Source of the DNA: Hyphomicrobiales bacterium
GTDB lineage: Bacteria > Pseudomonadota > Alphaproteobacteria > Rhizobiales > Aestuariivirgaceae
DNA length: 17,098 nucleotides
Assembly: GCA_013002595.1 (NCBI GenBank)
Contig: JABDJG010000006.1
Span: forward strand, 1-17,098
Direction: 5' to 3'
Shown here one piece after another: positions 5,934 through 12,591 of the stretch (its first letter is position 1; each line of letters opens with the position of its first letter). The notes below the pieces were generated by a model, which saw only the letters and a program-made list of their open reading frames with translations, was not told where the DNA came from and did not search any database. The position numbers and the translations under genes were made by a program.

Positions 5934-8912
5934 ATGCAGTCGAAACCAAGTCAGACGGGGTACGTCATCTTCGATGAGTCAGACGCGCTCTTGGAGGCCA
6001 ATGCGGCGATGTTCTCCCAAGCCGGCGAGCCGGTCGATCTGCCTTACGGACAAGGGCGGGCCGGTGTTTTGGCCCGGCTGCTGTCGAGCTGGCTCACCTT
6101 CGACGGCAAACCGGTCAAATCGACCAAAGCCTTTCTGAAATCTGCCGATGCCCGCTGGGCCAAAGCCGAGGTCCAGCCAATTGAGGTGGAAACCAGGGAG
6201 GGCCGCTGGAAACTGCTGACATCGCATCCGCGGCCGAATGGCGGTACCACCTTCATCAGCGCCGATATCACCCGTCTCAAGGAAGCTGAGATTGCGCATC
6301 GCCAGGAGGCTGAAATTGCCCATGCCCGCGGGCTGTTGGCCGATGCCATTGAATCGGTGTCTGAAGGATTTGCCCTTTACGACGAGGCCGGAAAACTGGT
6401 GATGTGCAACCGGCGCTATCGTGACATGAACAAGCAAGTCGCCGATATCCTGAAACCCGGTCTGGAGTGGGTTGAGCTGATGCGCGTTTCGGCCGAGCGC
6501 GGCGTTTATCTCGATGCTGTCGGCCGGGAAGATGAGTGGGTCGCCGAACGCTTGAAAAACGGTATTGAGTTTATCACCGGCTACGAACTGGAGTTGGCTG
6601 ACGGTGAGTGGCACATGGTATCGGTGCACCCGACCGAACTTGGCGGCTTCGTCATCACCCGCGCCGACATTACCGAACGCAAGCAGATCGAGAAAGCCCA
6701 GCATGAGGCTGATGAGATCGTTCGGCAGGTGCTGGACACCTGTCCGGTGCCGATCCAGATGTCGACCATCGAGGAAGGTAAAATCCTGTATCGTAACCCG
6801 GCTCATTTCGATCTGATCGGCCACAAGAAAACCGCATCGGAGTATTTTGCCGACCCTGAAATGCGGCCGGCCTATCTCGCCGAACTGTTCAAGAACAATA
6901 TGCTCAACCGCTATGAAGAGCAGATGGTCAACGCTGATGGCAAGGCATTCCCGGCCAGCATATCGGCCAGGTTGTTCGAGTTTCAGGGTCAGCAGGTCAT
7001 CGTCTCGGTTGTATTCGATGAGACTGAACGAATCGCTGCGCAGAACCAGCTTGCCCGGGCCAATGAACGGCTCACCGATGCGATCGAGTCCCTGTCTGAG
7101 GGGTTTGCGCTCTACGACAAGGACGATTGTCTTGTCATGGCCAACGAACGCTACAGACAGATGCATGCAGTGACAGCTGACGTTTTGCAGCCGGGCGTAA
7201 ACTGGTTCGTCTTTCTGCGTGCGGCCGCCGAGCGCGGCCAGTTTCCCGTCGAGGCAAAGAACACAGACGACTGGCTCGCCGAAAGGGCAAAGGATCGCAG
7301 CGAATACCGTCAGCAGGAGTTCCAGCATCGGGACGGCAATTGGTACCTGGTCAAAACCAATCCGATTCGCGAAGGCGGTTTCGTGGTCACCAGGGCCGAC
7401 GTTTCCGAACGCAAGCGGGCCGAAGCTGCCCAACTGGAGGCCGATGAACTCGTCCGCAAGGTGCTGGAGGCCTGCCCCGTCAACATCCAGATGACACGGG
7501 CCAGCGACGGCAAGCTGCTGTACCGCAGCCCGGCAACCAAGGAGTTGCTGGGCGAGGTCACATCGGCGGTTGATTATTATGTCAATCCCGAAGCGCGCGA
7601 GCTCTACGTCGAACGGTTGATGCGCACCGGTGTGGTTGAGGATTTCGAAACCGAACTGCGCCGCGCCGACGGTGAAACCTGCTGGTGCTCGATCTCGTCC
7701 CGGCTGATCGATTTTCACGGCGAGAAGGTCATCGTCTCGCATACCTATGATCTGACCGACCGCATCCAAATGCACGAAGAACTTGAGCGCCAGCGCGAAA
7801 TTCTCCACCAGAATGAAAAGCTGTCGGCGCTGGGCGAATTGCTGGCAGGGGTGGCCCATGAGCTGAACAATCCGTTGTCGGTGGTGGTTGGCCAGTCGCT
7901 GCTGCTCCAGGAAACTGCAGCAGACAACAAAACGGCCGCCCGGGCGGAAAAGATCGGCAATGCGGCCGAGCGCTGTTCGCGCATCGTCAAGACGTTCCTT
8001 GCCATGGCGCGCCAGCAGCCGACCCGAACGAGCAACGTTCAGCTGAACGATATCATCGAGGCGGCCCTGGAGGTTGCCGGCTATTCGATCCGCTCCTCCG
8101 ATGTCGATCTTTCTCTCAAGTTGACGCCGGATCTGCCGTTGGTATGGGGCGACCCGGACCAGTTGAGCCAGGTGATCATCAATCTGCTGGTTAATGCCGA
8201 GCAGGCCCTGAACGACTGGGATGGCCGCCGCAAGATCAAGATCATCAGCCGCTATGACAAGAAATTCGACAAAGTCGTCGTCAAGATCGTCGACACAGGT
8301 CCCGGCATTCCCGATGAAATCGTATCGCGCGTATTCGAACCGTTCTTCACCACCAAGGATGTCGGGGCCGGTACAGGTATCGGCTTGTCGTTTTGCCACC
8401 GCATTATCGCAAGTCACAACGGGCAGATAAGGGTGCAAAGCGGCACCGGCAAGGGAACCGCCTTTTTTGTGTCGCTACCGGTGTCCAGCCGCACAAACGC
8501 CGACCCGGCGCCAGATGAGATTGAAGCCGAACTGCCTGGCGGACACTCTATTCTCGTGGTCGACGATGAAGCAGAGGTCGGCGAATTGATTGCCGAGGTG
8601 CTGATCCGCGATGGCTACAAGGTCGTGCTGGCACGGTCCGGTGTTGACGCGATGCAGCAGCTGTCGCAACTAAGCTTCAGTCTGGTGCTCAGCGATTTGA
8701 AAATGCCCGATATGGATGGCCGCAGGCTGTTTGACCGCGTTGCCGGCGAATTCCCGCAGATGGCTGATCGCCTGGCCTTCATCACCGGCGACACCATGAG
8801 CCCCGGCGCCCGGTCATTTCTGGACGAGTCAGGCCGCCCGTTTCTTGAAAAGCCGATCAAACCGGAAGAATTGCGCAAACTGGTCGGCTCCATCCTGGGC
8901 GATGCTGCGTGA
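5934..8912 (+). CDS. Soluble multi-PAS hybrid histidine kinase with C-terminal receiver domain
   Basis: This 992-residue sensor kinase has no signal peptide or membrane span, so it senses in the cytosol. The N-terminal 130 residues form a divergent PAS unit ending GGTTFISADITRLKEAE. Two copies of a PAS_7-plus-PAS module follow, starting at D137 and D382 (DAIESVSEGFALYD and DAIESLSEGFALYD), each with a GGFV(I/V)TRAD(I/V)(T/S)ERK end to its first PAS. The HisKA H-box is VAHELNNPL with H642. The HATPase has the N-box around N750-N754 (NLLVNAEQAL), a G1 box DTGPGIP from D787, and a TGIGLSF lid motif. The receiver has acidic D877/D878, phospho-acceptor D921 (SDLKMPDMDG) and K973. ATG at 5934 has a weak GAAGGG about 11 bases upstream. 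It lies 104 bases after the pump, on the same strand, so it may be co-transcribed. Ligand and partner are unknown; there is no LOV cysteine motif. Confidence 0.92.
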   Translation: MQSKPSQTGYVIFDESDALLEANAAMFSQAGEPVDLPYGQGRAGVLARLLSSWLTFDGKPVKSTKAFLKSADARWAKAEVQPIEVETREGRWKLLTSHPRPNGGTTFISADITRLKEAEIAHRQEAEIAHARGLLADAIESVSEGFALYDEAGKLVMCNRRYRDMNKQVADILKPGLEWVELMRVSAERGVYLDAVGREDEWVAERLKNGIEFITGYELELADGEWHMVSVHPTELGGFVITRADITERKQIEKAQHEADEIVRQVLDTCPVPIQMSTIEEGKILYRNPAHFDLIGHKKTASEYFADPEMRPAYLAELFKNNMLNRYEEQMVNADGKAFPASISARLFEFQGQQVIVSVVFDETERIAAQNQLARANERLTDAIESLSEGFALYDKDDCLVMANERYRQMHAVTADVLQPGVNWFVFLRAAAERGQFPVEAKNTDDWLAERAKDRSEYRQQEFQHRDGNWYLVKTNPIREGGFVVTRADVSERKRAEAAQLEADELVRKVLEACPVNIQMTRASDGKLLYRSPATKELLGEVTSAVDYYVNPEARELYVERLMRTGVVEDFETELRRADGETCWCSISSRLIDFHGEKVIVSHTYDLTDRIQMHEELERQREILHQNEKLSALGELLAGVAHELNNPLSVVVGQSLLLQETAADNKTAARAEKIGNAAERCSRIVKTFLAMARQQPTRTSNVQLNDIIEAALEVAGYSIRSSDVDLSLKLTPDLPLVWGDPDQLSQVIINLLVNAEQALNDWDGRRKIKIISRYDKKFDKVVVKIVDTGPGIPDEIVSRVFEPFFTTKDVGAGTGIGLSFCHRIIASHNGQIRVQSGTGKGTAFFVSLPVSSRTNADPAPDEIEAELPGGHSILVVDDEAEVGELIAEVLIRDGYKVVLARSGVDAMQQLSQLSFSLVLSDLKMPDMDGRRLFDRVAGEFPQMADRLAFITGDTMSPGARSFLDESGRPFLEKPIKPEELRKLVGSILGDAA

Positions 8913-8942
8913 ACCTGCTGATTTCCCTCACAATTCGGTGAA

Positions 8943-8984
8943 CCCCAGATGAACGGGGCGTTCAGACCGGATTCAAGGCCGGTC
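8943..8984 (+). other. Pair of small hairpins after the hybrid kinase gene
   Basis: CCCC (8943-8946) can pair with GGGG (8955-8958), and GACCGG (8965-8970) with CCGGTC (8979-8984), each across an 8-base loop. They lie between the kinase stop and the next gene but lack a T-tract, so they are at best weak or factor-dependent termination structures. The rest of 8913-9076 shows nothing recognisable except the ribosome binding site of the next gene. Confidence 0.25.
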
Positions 8985-9076
8985 GGCTAAACATGTCTCC
9001 ATCGATAGCGCAGCCCTGCACAAGCACACATTGAGGGTCAGGCGCATCAAAACTGAAGTCACAAGGAGACGAAACA

Positions 9077-9325
9077 ATGATTCGCAAAACTGTACTGACC
9101 GTCGCAACGGCAACTGTAATTTCTGCTGCGGCTCTCGGCGCCACCGCTTCTACCGCTTCGGCTGGTGTCAAAGTCTATCTCAGCCATGGCGGCTATGGCC
9201 ACGGTTGGCATGGTGGTGGCTATGGCCACTACAACCCTTGCCGTCGCTGGCTGCGCAAGTACCGCTGGACCGGCCGCTACCGGTTCCTGCGCAAGTACCG
9301 TCGCTGCATGCGCCGCTACTACTAA
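9077..9325 (+). CDS. Small exported Gly/His-rich and Arg/Tyr-rich protein
   Basis: This 82-residue hypothetical protein has a clear Sec signal peptide: basic MIRK, a hydrophobic Ala/Val core, and ASTASA before G30. The mature part is about 53 residues. It begins with a Gly/His/Tyr stretch (HGGYGHGWHGGGYGHY, residues 37-52) and continues with a strongly basic Arg/Tyr/Trp tail that repeats LRKYR (59-63 and 71-75). Two cysteines, C55 and C77, could form a disulfide in the periplasm. ATG follows AAGGAG (9063-9068) at ideal spacing, and the gene ends in a terminator, so it is very probably expressed as a single unit. Function not recognised. His-rich metal binding or binding to anionic envelope polymers through the basic tail would fit but are inference. 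Confidence 0.85.
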   Translation: MIRKTVLTVATATVISAAALGATASTASAGVKVYLSHGGYGHGWHGGGYGHYNPCRRWLRKYRWTGRYRFLRKYRRCMRRYY

Positions 9326-9348
9326 GCCGTAGCGCAGTATAACAAATT

Positions 9349-9383
9349 CGCCCGCCAGGCGCTTAGGCACCGGCGGGCGTTTT
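9349..9383 (+). terminator. Rho-independent terminator after the small exported protein
   Basis: An 8-base-pair perfect GC stem, CGCCCGCC (9349-9356) with GGCGGGCG (9372-9379), encloses a 15-base loop and is followed by TTTT (9380-9383). It begins 24 bases after the stop at 9325. On the minus strand the stem is followed by an AATTTGTT tract, so it may also end the convergent YCII cassette, whose last stop is at 9394-9396. Confidence 0.75.
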
Positions 9384-9393
9384 GCCGTTGGTG

Positions 9394-9711
9394 CTACATG
9401 TTCATCTCGATGGCCTCGGCAACTTCGACGCTGCCGCCACTGTCAAGGATCGGGCAGCCTTGCGCCAGTTCCACTGCCTTGTCGATGTCGCCTGCCTTGA
9501 TCAACGTGTAGCCGCCGAGCGGATTGGCGCCGCCATTATCAGCCACGCCATCCGCAGAAACGGTCTTGGACGGACCGACCGGATTGCCCATATCGACAAT
9601 CGCATCGCCCATGCCGCCCATCCAGGCTTTCCAGGCGGCCATCACCTTGGCGACATCATCCTCGCTCTCCGGTTTGGCGCCACCATGATAGGCAAATACA
9701 AATTTTGGCAT
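9394..9711 (-). CDS. YCII-related domain protein (YciI/DGPF family)
   Basis: This 105-residue protein begins MPKFVFAYHGG, has WKAWMGGMGDAIVDMGNPVG in the middle and GGYTLIKAGDIDKAVELAQGCPIL towards the C-terminus. That is the pattern of YCII-related proteins with a ferredoxin-like alpha/beta fold, small cytosolic proteins of mostly unknown function. ATG is preceded by AGGAGGAA at good spacing on the minus strand. It is the last gene of an ArsR - AHSA1 - YCII cassette, separated by 23 bases from the AHSA1 gene. This arrangement recurs in many proteobacteria. Its biochemical role is not known from the sequence. Confidence 0.88.
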   Translation of the reverse strand: MPKFVFAYHGGAKPESEDDVAKVMAAWKAWMGGMGDAIVDMGNPVGPSKTVSADGVADNGGANPLGGYTLIKAGDIDKAVELAQGCPILDSGGSVEVAEAIEMNM

Positions 9712-9734
9712 CGTACTTCCTCCTGCTTTTTCTG

Positions 9735-10166
9735 TTAATTTGCCATCCGTTCCAGTTTTTTCAGTGCCGACGTCCAGCCCATGTTGTGGTTGGCCGCGCT
9801 TTCATCATCGGCAAGGCCGGTATGATACACCGTGAAATGTGTGCCGCCGTGGCCGTCCGGCTGAATGTCGAAGCGCACCAGGCTTTCATGGCCGCGCTGG
9901 TCCTGGTCATCATGCCAGCCCCAGGTCAGCTCAACGCTGTTTGGCGGATCGATCGTCCTGACCACGCCGGACACCTTGAAACGGTTGCCGTCGGCATTGA
10001 CCATCACCGATGACCAATCGCCCGGCCGGCTGAAATCCAGCGTGTTTTCGGCGATATTCACACCTTCCGGCCCCCACCACTTTAGCAGGTGCTCAGGCTG
10101 GGTGACGAAGGCAAAGACCAACTCCGGATCGGCCGAAAAGCTTCGTTTGATTGCCAGATTGGTCAT
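9735..10166 (-). CDS. AHSA1/SRPBCC (START-like) domain protein
   Basis: This 143-residue single-domain protein is of the Aha1-C/SRPBCC superfamily, whose helix-grip fold has a hydrophobic cavity for a small ligand. Family marks are the N-terminal IKRSFSADPELVFAFVT, HLLKWWGPEG near residues 26-35, SGVVRTIDPPNSVELTW in the middle, and the C-terminal helix NHNMGWTSALKKLERMA. There is no signal peptide. Its ATG overlaps the TGA of the upstream ArsR gene by four bases (10163-10166), which suggests translational coupling. ArsR-linked AHSA1 proteins are widespread but their ligands are mostly unknown. A role in binding a compound sensed or handled with the YCII partner is inference. Confidence 0.9.
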   Translation of the reverse strand: MTNLAIKRSFSADPELVFAFVTQPEHLLKWWGPEGVNIAENTLDFSRPGDWSSVMVNADGNRFKVSGVVRTIDPPNSVELTWGWHDDQDQRGHESLVRFDIQPDGHGGTHFTVYHTGLADDESAANHNMGWTSALKKLERMAN

Positions 10167-10489
10167 CGCTTGGTGCTTTCGCTCATCAGAGCCCGCTCGA
10201 GCCGGTCGAGGCTGTTTTGCCAGAACTCGCGGTGGCTCATGGTCCAGGCGCTGATCGCCTCAACCGCTTGCGGGCGCACCGAATACATCCGGCGCTGTTT
10301 GTCGATCCGCTGCTCGATGATCCCGGCGTTGCGCAGCACTTTCAGGTGACGGGATATGGCTGGCGGCGAGATCTCGGTGCCATCCTGCAGGCCGCCGGCG
10401 CTCAGTTCACCCTCTTTCAAAAGCCGCTCGACAATGGCAAAACGCGTGGCATCGCCAAGGGCTGCAAATGTGGTCGGCAGATAGGACAT
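10163..10489 (-). CDS. ArsR-family winged-helix transcriptional regulator
   Basis: This 108-residue regulator has the ArsR winged helix-turn-helix: FAALGDATRFAIVERLLKEG near residues 8-27, then recognition-helix region ISPPAISRHLKVLRNAGII (40-58) and a basic wing with DKQRRMYSV. It lacks the ELCVC metal site and other cysteines, so metal sensing as in classical ArsR is unlikely. It belongs with the non-metal ArsR proteins that precede AHSA1 genes. The ribosome binding site is weak. It is the first gene of the cassette and most likely autorepresses it: the promoter 5' of it has a palindrome over the -10 box. Confidence 0.93.
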   Translation of the reverse strand: MSYLPTTFAALGDATRFAIVERLLKEGELSAGGLQDGTEISPPAISRHLKVLRNAGIIEQRIDKQRRMYSVRPQAVEAISAWTMSHREFWQNSLDRLERALMSESTKR

Positions 10490-10515
10490 GCAGTTCAGTC
10501 GTGTTTGTTGTGTTC

Positions 10516-10550
10516 GTTAATTAACATAAACGTGAAATAATAAAAGTCAA
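10516..10550 (-). promoter_or_regulatory. Promoter with overlapping palindromic operator for the ArsR cassette
   Basis: Read on the minus strand, TTGACT (-35, 10545-10550) is followed after 16 bases by TATGTT (-10, 10523-10528). The perfect 10-base palindrome GTTAATTAAC (10516-10525) overlaps the -10 box and the expected start region. An AT-rich palindrome over the -10 box is a typical place for an ArsR-type repressor to act. The promoter fit and palindrome are seen directly; binding by the adjacent ArsR protein is inferred. Confidence 0.6.
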
Positions 10551-10621
10551 ATGTAGTATGATGCAGCACGACCGGGCAGGGGCTCTTGCAAGCAATTTCT
10601 GTCCCATATTCATGCCGCAGC

Positions 10622-10642
10622 ACATGATCATGTTATTTGACT
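10622..10642 (+). promoter_or_regulatory. Palindrome ACATGATCATGT next to a possible -35 box of the AhpD/glutaredoxin pair
   Basis: A perfect 12-base palindrome, ACATGATCATGT (10622-10633), lies three bases upstream of TTGACT (10637-10642), a good -35 match. The base run 17 bases further on (ATGATG, from 10660) is a poor -10, so the promoter call is tentative. The palindrome could be an operator for the divergently arranged redox genes. Confidence 0.3.
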
Positions 10643-10704
10643 GACCGTTCCAGAACTGCATGATGATGGAACCCACGCAACAACGCCATCATGGAGGGAA
10701 TGAG

Positions 10705-11274
10705 ATGTCTGTATCCTATGTCGAGCGCGAAGGCGCCAGTGCGCAGACCCTTGCCTTTTACGACAAGGCCGAGGACCGCTTTCAGGCGCTGCTCAACATT
10801 TTCAAGGTGTTCGGTCATCAGCCCGAGTACGGAACGGTCTTCACCGATCTGATCATGGCGATCCTTAAAGATGGCGAGATCGACTGGCTGACCAAGGAAC
10901 TGCTCATTCTTAAGGCAACCCAGGGCAACGACTGCCAGTACTGCGTGGTCCAGCACGAGCGGCTGTGCGACATGCTTGGCATGCCGGCCGAGAAAGTTGC
11001 CGACCTTGATGGCGATAAGTACAAGACCAGCCCGCATTTCACCGATGGCGAAAAGGCGCTGCTCGATCTGACGGTGCAGATCGGCAAGGATGCCAATCGG
11101 GTGCCCAAGGAACTGTGGGATCGCTTGCACAAACACTGGAGCGAGCCGCAGATTGTCGATGCAACTTTCGTCATTACCATTTATATCGCCGTATCGAAGT
11201 TTGGCGATGCACTCGGTGTCGAGCTCGAACCGATGTTCGATGGCGTCAAGCCGGTCTTGACCATCTCGCACTGA
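10705..11274 (+). CDS. AhpD-like / carboxymuconolactone decarboxylase family protein
   Basis: This 189-residue protein is of the CMD/AhpD superfamily of thiol peroxidase-like proteins. It carries the AhpD catalytic signature with correct spacing: E65, C77 and C80 (CQYC), and H84, that is E-x11-C-x2-C-x3-H. The AhpD His between the two cysteines is Tyr79 here. AhpD uses this CxxC pair in thiol-dependent hydroperoxide reduction, so a redox role is more likely than decarboxylation. The start chosen is ATG 10705, seven bases after GGAGG; an ATG at 10660 would add 15 residues without a ribosome binding site. A glutaredoxin gene follows after 48 bases on the same strand, which supports a shared thiol-redox function. 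Substrate not known. Confidence 0.9.
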   Translation: MSVSYVEREGASAQTLAFYDKAEDRFQALLNIFKVFGHQPEYGTVFTDLIMAILKDGEIDWLTKELLILKATQGNDCQYCVVQHERLCDMLGMPAEKVADLDGDKYKTSPHFTDGEKALLDLTVQIGKDANRVPKELWDRLHKHWSEPQIVDATFVITIYIAVSKFGDALGVELEPMFDGVKPVLTISH

Positions 11275-11284
11275 ACGAGATCGG

Positions 11285-11305
11285 GGGCGGGCCGCCGGCT
11301 CGCCC
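11285..11305 (+). other. GC-rich hairpin between the AhpD-like and glutaredoxin genes
   Basis: GGGCGGGCC (11285-11293) can pair over its whole length with GGCTCGCCC (11297-11305), with one G-U pair in RNA and a 3-base loop. It has no T-tract and ends four bases before the ribosome binding site of the glutaredoxin gene. It is more likely an mRNA-processing or translation-tuning element than a terminator. Confidence 0.4.
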
Positions 11306-11322
11306 TACAAAGGGGGATATGA

Positions 11323-11547
11323 ATGAAGGACGTCGAGATCTTTACCGGGCCGCGCTGTGGTTACTGCACCGCAGCCAAGTCGCTGCTGGAGCACCTCGGG
11401 ATGGCCTATGCCGAGCGCGATGTCAGCGACCCTGCAGTGCTCAAGGAGATGCGCGAACGCCTGCCGCGTTCGAAGTCCATCCCGCAAATTTTCATCGATG
11501 GCGAACATATCGGTGGCTACGACGATTTGCGCCTGAAGTTCGGCTGA
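11323..11547 (+). CDS. grxC: Glutaredoxin (GrxC-type, dithiol CGYC)
   Basis: This 74-residue thioredoxin-fold protein reduces disulfides with glutathione. The active site CGYC is at C12-C15 in FTGPRCGYC, cis-proline P54 is in SIPQIFIDG, and the glutathione-binding GGYDDL is at residues 64-69. It is about 10 residues shorter than the usual GrxC (roughly 84-87 residues), because it ends at LRLKFG without the last helix extension. All functional motifs are present. AAAGGGGG lies six bases before the ATG. It probably forms an operon with the AhpD-like gene upstream and could recycle its CxxC disulfide, which is inference from position. Confidence 0.92.
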   Translation: MKDVEIFTGPRCGYCTAAKSLLEHLGMAYAERDVSDPAVLKEMRERLPRSKSIPQIFIDGEHIGGYDDLRLKFG

Positions 11548-11719
11548 CCCATTGCTGACATAGTTTGGGCCGGAAAGTGGCAGCGGGCTGCTTGCCGATT
11601 TGCAACAGCTGAACACAAAATCAACCTTGATTTCATTCGTGATTTGCATCCTAGGGTTGCCGCCGCATACTGATCATGCCGACTCGTACGTCGGTGAGGC
11701 AACGAAATGGGGCAAAACT

Positions 11720-12517
11720 ATGAATGGATTCCTTGCAGTTGTTGCAGGTGGGTTGTCGCTTGGGCTGTCCGGCGCGGCCATGACGGGTGATCTGGCCGAC
11801 TGTGCCAAAGGCAATGGCATGGGAGCCGTCCACGCCTGCAACCGTGTGGTCGCCAGCGCCGGTCCGGAAGACCTGAAAACCGGTTATTACCTCAAGCTGC
11901 GCGGCGTCGCCTACTTCAAGAACCAGAAATATGATCTCGCCATCAAGGATCTGAACGCCGTCGCGCAGCGCAATTCGCTCGACCCGCAGTTGTTCATGAT
12001 CAGGGCCGATGCCTATCAGTTCACCCGGCAGTACGAAAAGGCCATCCGCGATTATGGTGTCGTGATCCGGCTCAACGGCAAATACGTCAGGGCCTATTAC
12101 AACCGGGCCATCGCGCATCGCAAACTGGAGCGCTACAAGGCGGCCATCAATGATTTCAGCTCGATTATCCAGCTCAAGCCGAAGGACGCCCTGGCCTATC
12201 AGAACCGTGGCCATATTTTCCTGCGCATGAACACAGCCGAAAAGGCGATCCCCGATTTCGAGCGCGCTGTAAAGCTGGCGCCCAAGAGCTTCAATGTCCA
12301 TCACAGCCTGGGCGAGGGCTATTTTCGCGCCGGCAAATTGGACTCAGCGCGTGACGTATGGCTGAAGTCCTGTCAGTACGCGTCAAAAGAGCAGACCAGG
12401 AACTGGCAGACCCGGTTGACCAAGGCCGGGCATTTTTCCGGCCCCGTCGACGGTGTTTGCGATCGCCGCATCATCGAAGCCTTCTCATCGTGTGCCGCCA
12501 ACAAGTGCCAGTTCTGA
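11720..12517 (+). CDS. Exported TPR-repeat protein with cysteine-containing C-terminal tail
   Basis: This protein has 265 residues from ATG 11720. The hydrophobic N-terminus MNGFLAVVAGGLSLGLSGAA looks like a signal peptide with a short n-region, so the protein is probably periplasmic. About five tetratricopeptide repeats fill residues 54-220, for example AYYNRAIAHRKLERYKAAINDF and ALAYQNRGHIFLRMNTAEKAI. TPRs mediate protein-protein contacts. The tail AGHFSGPVDGVCDRRIIEAF (236-255) resembles the G-x-Y/F-x-G-P-x-D-G segment of peptidoglycan-binding-like domains and ends with C247, C258 and C263; two more cysteines (C28, C40) flank the signal region. An in-frame TTG at 11600 would add 40 residues without family character. 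The Shine-Dalgarno is weak (GGGG about 8 bases upstream). Specific function not recognised. Confidence 0.85.
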   Translation: MNGFLAVVAGGLSLGLSGAAMTGDLADCAKGNGMGAVHACNRVVASAGPEDLKTGYYLKLRGVAYFKNQKYDLAIKDLNAVAQRNSLDPQLFMIRADAYQFTRQYEKAIRDYGVVIRLNGKYVRAYYNRAIAHRKLERYKAAINDFSSIIQLKPKDALAYQNRGHIFLRMNTAEKAIPDFERAVKLAPKSFNVHHSLGEGYFRAGKLDSARDVWLKSCQYASKEQTRNWQTRLTKAGHFSGPVDGVCDRRIIEAFSSCAANKCQF

Positions 12518-12591
12518 CGATCCGTCCCACGCCTGGATAGTCTCCCGAGATACCCTCCAGTTGAGAGCACGGTTATGCTAGGCTTGTGGCC

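Noticed and set aside
5934..7800. Blue-light (LOV) or haem-PAS photosensor in the hybrid kinase
   Set aside because: No NCRFLQ-type cysteine motif is present and no clear axial haem ligand pattern could be identified. The ligand remains unknown.
5979..8438. An 819-codon open frame on the minus strand opposite the hybrid kinase
   Set aside because: It is a mirror of the kinase frame in GC-rich DNA. Its translation shows no recognisable domain, while the plus-strand frame carries all kinase motifs in order.
8913..9076. Possible small RNA or terminator after the kinase
   Set aside because: Only two weak hairpins without a T-tract were seen and no promoter-like pair was found.
10163..10489. Arsenic or other metal-sensing operon
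   Set aside because: The ArsR protein lacks the metal-site cysteines, and no arsenate reductase or arsenite pump gene is linked. The partners are AHSA1 and YCII proteins.
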